Below, piece by piece: positions 38,603 through 51,635 of a stretch of 64,000 bases of DNA (its first letter is position 1; each line of letters starts with the position of its first letter). Source of the stretch: Nemopilema nomurai (Eukaryota > Cnidaria > Scyphozoa > Rhizostomeae > Rhizostomatidae); contig ML133381.1 of NCBI GenBank assembly GCA_003864495.1, forward strand, positions 746,743 through 810,742, read 5' to 3'. The position numbers and the translations under genes are program-made. The notes beneath the pieces are model-generated. The model worked only from the letters and a program-made list of their open reading frames with translations. It was not told where the DNA came from and made no database searches.

Positions 38603-41600
38603 TTACATTGTTCGCAGCAGCTTCGCTATGTTGTCTCTGAGAATTTGATTGTTTGGTTCCAGGGCTAATGCTCTCTTGTAGTAATGGTGTGCTTCTACTT
38701 TAAAACCCTAAAACAAGAGCCAAAGTTCCAAGCTTTGACAGATGACAACTTCCACAAAGCATTCTCCATCAGCAGCAGAGCTGAACAAAATATCACTTTC
38801 GACTCCAAGGACCGAAAAAGTGGATTAACTAGGGAAGTAAATCTGAAGAGAAGAATTGGCAAGGTCCAGAACCTGATGATAACAGCTCATATCTTACTTA
38901 AAACGGCACAGTTCACGTTTCAAGCAAGTACAAGTTCATATTACAGTTTCATTGTCCGAGTTCTAATAGAGTAAGAAAGTGTGTTTGAAAGTAACTTGCC
39001 ATGGAACATAGAAATGAATGTTTGAACTATGAATTACTTTTCCCCATGACAATATAAATTTATAATGTTGGAGATCAATTAATTTAATAATGCCAAAAAG
39101 ATCACAAAAGATAAACATATCGATGAAAAATCGCTTCTGCTTGTTTAACAAACTGTGTGGCACAGAGAATTGACAGTTAACTGACCAAAGATTAAATACC
39201 GCTGGAAACACGTGACTTTGCCATGTGCACAAATGGGTGAATCAAAACCAATACAACATACCTGCAAGTGATAAATAACACCGATGTTTTGAAGTGCACT
39301 GAAATTATTTGGATCCAATCTTACGACGTCTTTGTAACTCTGAAAAGCAATGGCTAATTTTCAGAATTCGATGGGTGAAAGAAATAGCGAAAAGAATGTA
39401 AGATCTTGAACGTATTTGATAAAACAAGCTTCAATGCTTCAAGTTGTGGACTGAATCGTGAACTGCAAACGCCTAGCGATACTCACCTCTAGAGCCAGGC
39501 TTAGACTGTTCAGCTCTCGAAGAGCATTTGCCCGTATGTAATGGAGCTCAGGATCGTTCGAATTATACTTCAGGCTGTTCGTAGCCACGTCTAGTGCCTG
39601 AATATGAGAGAGTATAATTCTTAATTACTAAATTAACAAAAAATAGAAAAGGGAATTGCTAACGAGAAAAGCTGGTAAATTGGAAACAGGAGAAAAACCA
39701 GGTTACTGGCAGTAAAAGTTTCTTATAGGTATTGCTACAAAAAAATGTAGCACAAGGGATATCAAGCCTGCCACTGAGAAATGTTATGGGCCTCAATGAC
39801 TTTCAACAATACAAACCTCTTCTCGTCGATAATGGCTCATGAGAAAGCTTGCCAACACTTTGACAATATCGGCGGAGTTGGGCATCAACTGTAGCGAGTC
39901 TTGCAAAAGTTTAATAGCATCATCGTGTTGGCCTTGCTCAAACACTGCTGTTGCCTTTTTAGAGAACAGAAAGAGGGACATCAAATCTAGATAGCATGAA
40001 GGACGGGTCAAAAAGGTCAATCAAATGGTGAGATCAATGTAGCGCGACTTGGCTCAATCATAAAATATTTAGGCTTAAATTTCGTAGTGCGGCTTAAATT
40101 ACTGGACAAAGAAAACATCAAGCATACATGGTTCTTGATGAAGTCTTGATTGCGCGGCTCGTATTTGAGTGCCTCCAGAAAAGCCAGCTCGCTCTCCTTG
40201 AGCCTCTTCATCTGGTACAGCAAAATACCTAGCATGTGTAAGGTGTTTCCATCTCGGCCAAGTCGCAACGCCCTTTGGAAAATCAAAAAAATATAACAAC
40301 TCACTTGCTGAGACAGGAAAATAGTTCAGAATTAAAATGCTTACTGTTAAAAATTGTAAAAATTGAAAGCATTGAGATGGGCTGTAATTTTCTTGATTAA
40401 AAATATTAAAAGGATAGAAAATTATCGAATGCCCTTATAGCACCTTTCAGGTATAGGGTCTCCCATGGAAAAATTAGGGTAGAATTGCACATCCTAGTCC
40501 CGTCTGGGTGGAACTGCACCTTCAGAAAGCGCACTGTGTTGGTAACAACCGTGTCATGATTTGTCCCAACTTTCGAAATTGGCCTTTATCATGATTTTTC
40601 TTCTTTGCGTTGTCAGTGGCAAAATTGTGATACTGTGTACAAAAACGTTAGTTATTCTACGGACCATGGTCGTGAGGCCTTCACACTAACAAAAAATGTA
40701 AGCATCACATCAAAATTCTAAACCATACGTTGGGACGTACCTTCTGTAAACTTTTTCTGCATCTTCGTATCTCTTCATTGCCTTCAGCTGACGGCCATAA
40801 TTAACAAGATACAGTTTTTGCAACGGCTGAAGCTTGATGGCTTTTTCATACGCACGCAACGAGCCCTCGCCATCTCCTAAAACAGTGTACATGAAGCTTG
40901 TTACATTCCTCATTCAAAGCAAAAAGAATTATTTTCTTATTGTGCAAGTAACAATTCTTCCATATCTAGATCTAAAAAGTCCTGGGCAAAAGACCTCAAA
41001 GCTTTGTAGACAAATACAAATGTTTACATATCGCAAGATTCTTTCCCTGTAACAGCAATTTTTTCCTTAAATGAGCATTAATAGAATCTAGAAAAAGATC
41101 AAGAAACATCGAAACTCTGAAAAGACCTACTAAGAAAAATACAGTTACAGGGAAATAAAGAGGATGTTGTCAAAAAATTCAGTTTGCATTCTGCCAAAGC
41201 GTTCAAAAGAAAGTAAAGCAAACCGCATGGACAAAAAGAACTTTAAGTCTCCCTCCCCTCCCCCTGTTAACAATCGCTAAAGGCCCCCTCCCCCCTCTTA
41301 ACAGTTGTAAAAGCATACCGGTATTGGCGAGGAAAACACCGTAATTATTGAAGAAGTCGGAGTCGGTTGCTTTCAGAGACGCTTCGTAAAAGATTTGGAG
41401 ACCTTTCTCAGTTTCGCCAAGGTCGTGGAAAGTTTCAGCAAGGACTTGAATCGCATCAAAATATTTTGGCTTGAGCCTGAAACCAAAACAGAAAAACACT
41501 TTCATAATTGCTTCTCATAATTTCACAACACTCGATGTACTTTACAGCTACTAGACATACAACAACACAAATACAACAACACAAATACAACAACACAAAT

Positions 41601-44600
41601 ACAACTGACCTAGTGTCTTCCTTTCTAAGACTTTTCGTGTTGCTCGAAATAGTTATGTCATAAAGACAACACCTTAAGTTCCACTGTTCCACAGGGCTCC
41701 TGTCCTAGCCCAAGCTGCTCTACAGTATAGAATTATCTCCATACACGATTTTATGAAAAATTCATTTTAGATTTTTGCCGTGACAAATCACTCATTTCAA
41801 GCCTGCTGAACATTACTATCGTAACATCAGTGAAAAACATGCGACTTCTTGCGTGATAACTTTCTGTATTGGTATTGAAATTAGTCACTCTTTCCAACGT
41901 GGCATACAGTACGGCACCTGGTCATTTTGATGAAGTTACAACAACCAAAATAATATTGAAATACTTGGGTTTGTAAAATTGCGCTATCTAAAGCTCCAAA
42001 CTAAAGCTTTTATCTAAATTAATAAAATGGGTGCAATATCTTTCAGCAAAGTCTTTTTGAACCAGTAAAAAACATACTAGATACACTAGTTGATATATGT
42101 AATAAAAGAGATTTCGTAAAGGATTTACCCTAGTGCACTCTCTAGCAAAACCTTAGCCTCCATAAACTGCTTTTTGCTCCTGCGAATAATAAATTAGTAA
42201 TACTGAAAGTGTCTAGAGACATTTCAGCTTTTCAGAGCATTATAAAAGTCATACTGCAAATGCGCAGCAACAAAAGGAAAACAAAAAGTGATGGACAACA
42301 AGAAGTGATGGACAACACCAAGTGAAGGACAACACTAAATTTCCCCAAGCATTCTCCTGAAATCCTGTTGTAATACTTGAAGTGACAAAACCAATATTGA
42401 TGCAAGCAATATATAAGACAATTACAACGAGGCTCAAAAATTTAAAAAGACCAAAACAATTAATACCAGACATGGAACTAAAATGGACCATCAATAGATG
42501 GACTAACAAATGGATCAACCTAAACTACCTTGTTTCACATGAAACAAGGGCTTACTATACCTAACAATAGTTGATATAAAAAAACGTCGTAATACAGACC
42601 AAGAAAATAAACAAATGAAACACTAACATTTTACTATAGATCGACAGTGAATTTAATTTTTAAACGTTAATCATCAAATTGGTATCAATACAGAATTAAG
42701 CACTGCATTTGCAATGCAGGCCTATTCGGTTAGATACGATCAGCGAACATGCAAACATTTATTTGACATTAGGTAGGTTGCAGCGAATGACAAAACATAA
42801 GATGAATCAGTTCCATTTAAGTTAAATGAAGATCTGGTTGTTTTGAGAAACTCCGGTCATGATTCAACAAGTTTAGGCCCGGGCGAGCTTCTTGAATATA
42901 CAGAAACGTGTTACAGACAAGATGCAGAAAAGGCAGGATTAAGAGTTAACATTGCACCTCCTATCAGCGTATTGTACAGGCAATTGTTCTAGTTGGCATA
43001 ATCTGTATTCTAGCCACATTAAACTGAACATGACATAAAAACTGCCGGGAGGCACGAATTACCTGTGCAAGCAAGCAAGGTTGTACATTGCCTTGCAATG
43101 GTATGGATTATAGATCAGAGTCTGCTTGAAGTGGAACTCAGCTTCCTAGAAAAAAAGCATTAGCCCCAAAATATTATAGGAAACACATGCCATTTCAACA
43201 TAATCAATAAAGACCCTGGCGAGAACATCTACAGGCGTATGCCCCATGGAAACAATTTCCCACACGTGATGTGATTTTAGCGTTGAAATGAATCCTAATC
43301 GGAAACAGGCGATCTTGATGTTCAGTGAAGTGATTTTGTTTGACTTAATTTGAGGAGGCTGTCCGCTGCTAAATATCAATATTGCGGGGAAAGAAAAACA
43401 AAATGCCCGCATGTTCATGCTCTAGTCCTTAATTTGTGAGTTGGCCTAACTAGTATACAGCAAAGAGCAGATGAATAAATAGAAATTGACCAATCCCACC
43501 TCTGAATTTCCCAGTAAAGTTGCCAAGTTATTATGGGAGCTTGCGTGCTTTGGGTAGAGGCTGGAAGAAAACAACAATGACCGTTCGAAAATCGAACACA
43601 AAAGGACCAAAGGCTTGGAATGATTGACTTGGTGTGATAAACCAGCATTGACCAATCACATTGAAGTCATCAGAAGCATAAAGTTGGCGTCTCACAGATT
43701 GAGGTGAGGGAAATTTTTGACAAGGAATGTAGGAAAAAAGGTAAACCGCTGGTAAGTCAGATGTGGAAGAGCACAACGAAAAGAGGCAGAAACTGGCCTT
43801 CGAACCTAGTTTAACAGGACATCATCATTTTTGAAACGAGGCTTCTTACCGGTGCCAGTAAATGTTTACCTGAGCACAAAAAGAAGGCAAAGGAGATTCG
43901 AGAGACGATTTGACAAATCACTTGGACATCGACTAAATTCAATTAGTTTAGCATTGTCAATCTGCATAATTTGCGTATGCCACCGCAACCACTTCAAGAG
44001 TCGTTAGTTATGGACATAGGTTATCAGTTATATATAAAATGAATTGGAAGTATCTAGTGCGATTGACAATAAAGCCCAAATAAATTATCTGAGAAACGGG
44101 GAAAGACCATCTTGGTGGCTGGCCAATGACTGCACTCCCAAGTTAACAGATGTTCTTGGTTCTGAAATGCATGATCACACAGCAGGTGAAAAATAAAAGC
44201 ATTGGCGGCAAATGAAGAATGGCAAGTCAAAGACCTCACAGCCATCCTGTAATGGTGAACAGCTTCGGATGTTCTGTTGCTGTCTTTCAAGAAATTCGCA
44301 TAATTGTAATGTGCTTTGGCGTTGTGTGGGATAATTGCCACACCGGACCTAAAAACCAAGCGGCCAGAAATTAAAATTAATGGACTTCAAATCACGAATT
44401 CAACGAGTTTATTAATCTGATTATGTTTTTGGCGAAATCAGAAATTCGGTCAGTCTAGTGACAAGTATTTTCTATTCAAAATTTCAGACATTATCAATAT
44501 ATGCAAAAGTAAAATAAGGAGAATCAAAGTCTTAATAGAAAAAATAAATTTCATCAAAGCTTAGCCACAGAACACAAAAACTACATTTAAATACGTTAGA

Positions 44601-47600
44601 GTAGAAGCAAGAGAGATTAAGAAAGATGAAAAAGCACTCAAAAGCCCGCAGGACGAAATTAAGCTTTCAAAGACAAGCGCTAGCTGTAAAATTTGGGTGA
44701 TGTTTGCACTTGATTGCAAATATATATAGATGACATCAATAAAGGTGACATCAATCCAAATTGACTTGACTTGTGCTAATCGGGGCTTCCTGTTAAAAAC
44801 TCAGATCAATCGCGTCATTCTCTCCGTTATTTGCGGTCTTTGATATTCACAGTTCGGCAACAGACAGTCAAAGACGAAGACTAGTAATTTGCACTAATCT
44901 TGGTAACGAGGTGAAATGTCGGATTCGTGTGACGGTAACCTGGAGCGATGAATAACGTTTAATAGAATCTTTTTGCCAAGTCAAAACCAATAACAACATA
45001 ATTAATGTGTCTTAGTCTATGCTGGCTGCATTAGTAAAAAGGCTCTACTTTTCAATTTGCCGAAGAGAAATGTTCAAAGAACACTCTTTCGAGACAGGAA
45101 AACCATAAGAGCAAATAAGCTCAGTAATAGTAATAGACAGGTCTAAAGTACCAACGAAGAGAACAGGATAGAGGAAAGCTTTAACCTGTAAGCAATAACA
45201 CTAGCAAAACATTCTGCAAAGGATATACGAAATTCGTATTGCATAAAAAATTGAAAACGTTTTAAGATTTGTATAAGAAAAGAGTGATCAGGCTTTATAA
45301 ATAGTGCAGTACACAAAAAGACAAGATGTTTTGCCTCGGTTTAAGGCAAACTAGAGCTTACGTCAAGCTGCTTTATCAACTATTTGTCAATCTCAGACGC
45401 TCTTTCTAGTAGCGATGAATGTCTTCAAAAGTCAACCAACCTAAACAACGTTTCCCTGTTTTTCCACACTGTGTTTCTGTCAATCGTCTTCAACGTGAAG
45501 AAAACAATCAAAGAAACAAACGCAGCAATTACTAATCTTCTGTATGTACATCTCCTGTGGCACTTTTCATCTTTACCTTGATCCCTAATCGTATTTAAGT
45601 CCACGTGATCTTTACTAGTCCATTCCTTTTTCCAGTTCGTTAAAGTACTCAGTCCATGGCCTACTAGAACACAGTAGCCAAGACTGTTGGCAAAGAAAGA
45701 AATTATCATTAAAAATGTCACTCAGTAGTACGTATGAGATTTGTTGCGATTTCAAAGTCAAAATGATCGCTTTAAAAACAATAAACAATACGTGAATGAG
45801 AAAATGCAAGTTAAAGAAGACTTTTATACTGATACAACACCATGTTGAAGTCGGGTAGCAACAACATGCAATTATCAAGCGCTGGCATTGAGTTAGGAAA
45901 TGAGGAAAAGTTTTGTGCTTCGATAATCTGAGAAAGCAAATATCCCTAGCACCCTGTCGATTGCCTCTTTGCGTATAGCACAAGAAATCGTTTCTGAGGG
46001 CTTCCTTTCTTAAGCATACCCACATGTTGAGTTGGTTTACCTTGGAATATAAAGAATTCGCTCTGCGACAACAAAGCCAACTCTGATGAGCAAGTTCGAG
46101 GCGGGAAGGAATGGGATGACAAGCAGAGCGACACCCATCAGTATAGACTGCCGACTCGTTTCCTGAAAGAAATGATTTGCTTAGAGAAACTATAATGAAA
46201 CAGTAGCGTCAACAGTCACAAGTGAAGCTCAGCTGATAGCTCAAGTCGGCCCCAGCTGTAGATCACAACAAACGTTGGGCTTGTTTGAATGAGCACAGTA
46301 TTTTGACAATTTTTGTTTTACGTGGCATTTTGCAGACTAATCAACACAGGGCGCAAAGTTCGCTGTCTGTGAAAGGCCCTTATATGTCAACATCTTATGG
46401 GCTGTACAAAATACAAAATCTAGCAACGTAAACATCGAGCAATAAATTTTTACCAATGAAGTAATATTTTAGATATCTCTGTCGTACAGTGCCTGATAAG
46501 CTTATACATAGAGCATCCTAAGGTTCTAAAACGTGATATCCTCACTCTTCGTGAATGTACGAATAACAGACTGCAATCAGGCTTTTTCTAAAACTTACAC
46601 ATAAACCTGCACTTTCAATTAGAAAAGTCAAAAAAAGGCAGAGAAAATGACATTGAATCCAATATTGCCTTGATCACTTAAAGCTCGGGTATAGCAATAC
46701 CAGGTGGTATACAGTCTGGAAAATCGCTTTAAATTGTTCTCGTGTTATGTTTGTTACAGCAACCATAACACGGAAGAAAGTGGCTTAAGATGCAAGCTCT
46801 GCCCATGCAGATTAGAAACATGAACTTAAGTATGGGAATCCATCTGTAAGCCAAACAATTTCAGCGCAAAAATAACATTGAGGCTTTGCAGAATCGAAGC
46901 AGATGCTGCAATTCTCTCGTCGTGCAAAAACTAGGATTAGCCCAAAGGCATGCACTGTTTGTTGAACTAAAGAAAAGAAAGGACGACGAGAGTAAATTTA
47001 ATTGAGTATACTGGTGGAATGTACCAATTCAATGAAGTTCAGTGGAGAAGATTTCTTGAGAGGTTTGGCAAGCTAAGGCTAAGACATGGCAGAACTTTAG
47101 TGGTCTAATCATTTTCAAAATTCCACTTTTTCGCTTCCCGACAACATAATAGAAACGATGCTGCAGATAGATTTTGGCATTAGCTAAGCAATCAGTGAAA
47201 TGCACATTTAGGCTGTAAAATTGAAATTCAGGCCTACACATCGTCTGACGTAAATAATGTCCAAGGCTAAACAAAAGGCAAATATAAAGTATCAGCAGAT
47301 AAAAAGATCAAGGTTGTTAGTTCATGAAAAATATAGAACAGGAATTAGATAACTAGAATCATAAGCTATAGAGTCGCAAAAGTTAATTAAAAAAATGTGG
47401 GATTGGAAACACTTTTACAAGTACAAGTATAAACGTTGCATCTGGAAGACAAACATTCCTTTGTGAGCGTTTTTACATGTCTATAGAATGAAAATGCATA
47501 GGGACAAAACCTAGCAAGATGCCATTTAAGTTGCTTCAAATCCACTTTCAAAGAAAGATGCCCATCAGAAAAGGCTTGGCAAAGTCTGAGCCGACCATGT

Positions 47601-50600
47601 CTTGCAACAACAAATTTAGTTGACTTCTTCAGTAAACGGGTATTTGCAAAGTGGAAGCAGTCCAAAACGTCTTAAGAAGAATAACTCTTAGATCTGCATG
47701 CACCCCATTCTCCTTTTCCTTTGGCTCCTCACCCAAATCTTTTCCCCTCTCTCCCACTTGTAGATTAAAAACAAAATAGGGTTTAGCAAAGCACCAATGA
47801 ACAACTTCGTTGCACGATGGCGTGGGAAATTCCACATTCATTAAGCTACATAATCGATAAATCGCATTAAAATCACATAATCAATTTAACATAGATTGGT
47901 AATAAGATTGATAAATTGACATACATCGCGTTCAGACCACACAGCAACCAGCACAAGAGCAGCCAGAACGATAAATAGTGCCACAGAACAGGCATTCCTG
48001 ACGTCACCAATAGATTCCACCAACGGAATACTTCCAATCTGCCAATCGTAGGATAGCCGATAAGGGCACAGCAACAACCACACGTTGAAGAAGCACAGAT
48101 AGCAGTAGGTCATGAACCGCGTTTCCAGTCTTGGAGCAAAGGATGCTGGGTTATCTTCTTCGTTGAAAGCAGGGAGCTGTCCATTCATAATGTATATTCT
48201 CAATGCTAGCAACGTCGTTGCCTAAAATTGGGAGACGAAAAAGATGAGGAATTGTAAAAAACAATCTGATTGATGCCGAAAAAAATATTTTCATAGTGCA
48301 TGATTCTAGTCACTACTTCGGCTGCGAACTGGTGAAAAAGGGACAGCGTTTAAAATCAACCATAAGCAAGCTTCTTTTGTGCATTTAAGAAAAACTGTCA
48401 ATGAGAATAATTCGCTTGCCAATGTATCTAAAAGCCCCACTGATGAAAAAAAATCAAATTTACGTTAAAGTTCCAACAAAGGCCCCCAAGAAAATTATAG
48501 ATCTAGGCGCACAGAGAAAGTAAATAAGCACGCAAATTTGACAATGATGAAACTAATTTTTAAAAACAGGATTAAATCAAATTGATACTTACCGTTAATG
48601 CAAGAACAGCTATTCTAATAAAAAGGCGCTTCAATCGCTCTAGTTTCTCGCAAGAAACATTCTTCAATAAAAAACTACGAGTAAAAATGACACAATGTCA
48701 AATAAGCACGCACTGCGGAGGTTCAGAAAAATGTGGAGGAGATGGGTACTGGAAGCGTGTAGGAAGAAGAACAACTAAGATACTAAATAAACTAAACTTA
48801 AAGCCATGCTTTGCGTTTAGCTCAAGACTAGACTTTCCCGCGTGTGCAAATCCAGTCGCAATAACTGGCGAAAGACGTTTGACTGAATTGAAATAAATGG
48901 TCTGTGGTCAGAATAAGCCTGTAAAATTCAAAGCCAAAGTATTGAGTCAGCCAAAAAAGATGTTTCGTAATAAAAAGCTGCTCTGAAGAATTAATAAATA
49001 ATGATGAAAAGCAAGGCAGATGCCAGCGAACTTTCGATATCCACTTACGAAGGAGTCGAAAGATATAAACAGAATTTCAAATCACGATTCCGTATATCCG
49101 ACAATAGAGATTTGTAACGAGATCAGCAGGCTAAGAGCCACTATAAATATTGTATATGTCCGCTTCTTGATCGTGTTAAAAGAAGTCGAAAAAGGTGAAT
49201 GGGTTATACTTATAAACGAGTGCGTCTGTCTGACAGAATGCGTAAATTGAACTGTACGATAAACAGTGAAAATTACCTCTGTAACTCAGCCAAATGAAAG
49301 GAAATATCCAGAACAATGCATACACCGATAGATGTAATGCCATTCTCTTTGCAGAGCATCGCAATACTTGCAAGTACAATGCTCATCAAGAGATACGACC
49401 AGTTTTGGGTCTAAAGGGTAGGAACGATATGGCATGTAGAAACTGCATACACAAAATGTATGCAACGTTTAAAATCTTTACCGGAGTTTTACATGTTTAT
49501 TTATCAGAATATACCGTAATTGTACAGGCCCATCAACAAGCTAAGCCTTGTGGGAAAAGTTGCTAAGTAATAGTAGAGTAACTTATTGAAGAGACTTCGT
49601 AAAGAATCTAGCGCATTGGAAGATAAGGAAAGAAAAGCGCGATGGAGACAACAGACAAACATCAAAGACTTGCACCAGAACAAATTCGAATTTCAATATT
49701 AGAAAACTGCAGCTGTCTCTTGAGAAGATTGTGGCTATAGCTTTTTATTAATGTATAATGAAACGATTAGAGACAAGGCCAGCCAACTGTCTGGATATCT
49801 AAGAGCTCAAAACTTTGAAGCTTAGAATATAGCAAAGTTAAGTTTGTTTCTTCAGATGTTTGAAGAAAGATAACAATGGAAAGGACTAACTTGTTCTAGG
49901 ACACAAGAATAAAATTTTTGAAATTGCCCATTACAGAAAGACAGATATCCTACATATTTCTCCAGTTACAGTTTTTTTTGCAAATCATCTTTGAATGCCC
50001 TGCACAATGTTGTTGCAAATGGTAGGATGATTTCATATCAGTGATTCATCTTATAAAAGGACTACATAATGCCTTTCATGACATGAAACGCTGGCACAAA
50101 AATTTTACCTTGATAAAAAACTGCTTGTTATTATTGTTGATCTGATAAGATGCAGCATCCTGTTTTATGACTCTAAAAAAATAATCACCTTTAATTAAAA
50201 AAAATTTGAAAAAGTGTTCTGCAGGGTACAGGAATCAAGGAAATCAAAGACAACCATTAACCTGAAAGACCCCAAGTGACAAAAGCACTTTGGAAAGTTG
50301 ATTAATTGCAAAGCCGGGCAACTTATCAACTGATTACTGAAAAAGAACCTTTAAATTCTAAGGACAGTGACATACACAGTAATGTCTCTCCCATGAGCGC
50401 AACTGTCTCCAAATGACTAATCTCATCATGCCCCTAAATTAAAGGCTTCTTGTCCTTGTCAATTTCTGGGGAAATCTGCCATTTTTGGGGACATGGCTTC
50501 TTGCAATGCAAAAGATGTAACTAAATATTTTGAGAGTTCAATATTGCATTTACTCAGAAGATGATTAAAGGGTTTTATTACACTTACCTGCAATAGACGA

Positions 50601-51635
50601 AGAGAGATAATAGAAAAAACAGGCATGCTAAGAGATCAGCCCTTCCAACAACACCAGTGACCTATAAAAATCAATGGCTGTATTCAGCTCCCAAGCATCA
50701 ATTATTTTCTAAACATGAAAGCTTTTTCATTAGCCAAGATTTCCTATAGAATTATCAATTATCTATGTTTCTTAAACCTTGAGTCTTACCACAAAACAAT
50801 TCTTTGCAAAAAGACTCTTTCTGTCACATGTCATACTCATTGGGTCAATGGGAAATGTTGACTAAAAATATCAGGGGAGCATTGCAGATATTCCATGAGC
50901 CTTGTTCTATGAGCTTTGTTCTGTTTACCTTTTAAGCAGTCTCTTCTTCCAACCATTCATTTTCTAAAGCTGCCCCTGTGTTTGAGGCCTAAACCTACTA
51001 CCATATCTAAAGTTTACCAGCAATAGAAAGAAACTACAACTTCATTAAATACTGTTAAAGACTATAAAGGGCCTATTGCTTTATCACATTCAAAACCAAT
51101 CCTAGAACTAGCTACCCAAATCTACCCACTAATTCTATTTACAAAAATTTATTAATATATGTTGGCAAATGGTTCCAATAAAAAAAACTTACTGCTTCTG
51201 TGTGCACTGGATGGCAGGCAAAAATTGCTGCTGTTGCTAATGAAACAATTTCATCGGGGAAAATGTTTCTTTGCAAAACGTGTAAAAAAGTGTGGATACA
51301 AATGTGTGTAGGACAACATTGAAAACATGATAGCCAAATGGATGTAAACCGTGGAAAATATAGTTCATTCGAAATGTCAGCACAGTCAGTGGCCGGTACG
51401 ACTTGTGGCTTGTGTTGTCAGACATTGGTTTTCCCCAGAAGTCATTCTTAAGCAAACTTGTCCAAGATGTCTCAGGGCGGACATCTGCATTTTCTTTTAT
51501 TGCAAACACATCATCATGGAGGAGGTCACAGCTAAGACTGTTCCAGTAGGAAACCAGGCACAGCAAAATTATTATGCCATTAAAAGCTGCTTGGCTTGTT
51601 TGGCCATTCATTTTGATCACAACATCAGGACACAA
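38603..51635 (-). CDS. TMTC1: TMTC1-like transmembrane and TPR protein (one-base frameshift in exon 1)
   Basis: TMTC proteins are ER membrane O-mannosyltransferases acting on cadherins, with an N-terminal GT-C membrane domain and C-terminal TPRs. Nineteen exons fit on the minus strand: 51193-51635, 50588-50661, 50109-50172, 49277-49410, 48593-48674, 47925-48221, 46041-46162, 45441-45683, 44235-44348, 43500-43560, 43063-43145, 42129-42179, 41319-41476, 40741-40876, 40128-40272, 39817-39954, 39487-39597, 39262-39339, 38603-38707. Landmarks: HDDVFAI (catalytic acidic motif), NDFWGKPMSDNTSHKSYRPL, VTGVVGRADLLACLFFL, AMLCKENGIT, FNVWLLL...YDWQIGSIPLVES, LPASNLLIRVGFVVAERILY, SGVAIIPHNAKAHYNYANFL, then about nine TPR-like repeats ending AKLLRTM. 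Closest to TMTC1 among the four paralogues. Exon lengths total 2639 bases, one short of a whole frame. The missing base is near 51265, between FYTFCKE and FPDEIVS. Expected product about 872-879 aa. Start could be at 51635 or 51614 (MNGQTSQ). Confidence 0.88.
41561..41602 (+). repeat. Short tandem repeat, 14 bp x 3
   Basis: Three exact copies of AACAACACAAATAC lie in an intron of the TMTC1-like gene, followed by a partial copy. Confidence 0.8.
42286..42334 (+). repeat. Short tandem repeat, about 17 bp x 3
   Basis: Three copies of AAGTGATGGACAACA spaced 17 bases apart (the third has GAAGG for GATGG), intronic. Confidence 0.7.

Noticed and set aside
47029..47841. Several short minus-strand ORFs in the intron between TMTC exons 6 and 7
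   Set aside because: The intron borders are well defined by family alignment on both sides; these ORFs have no splice or family support.
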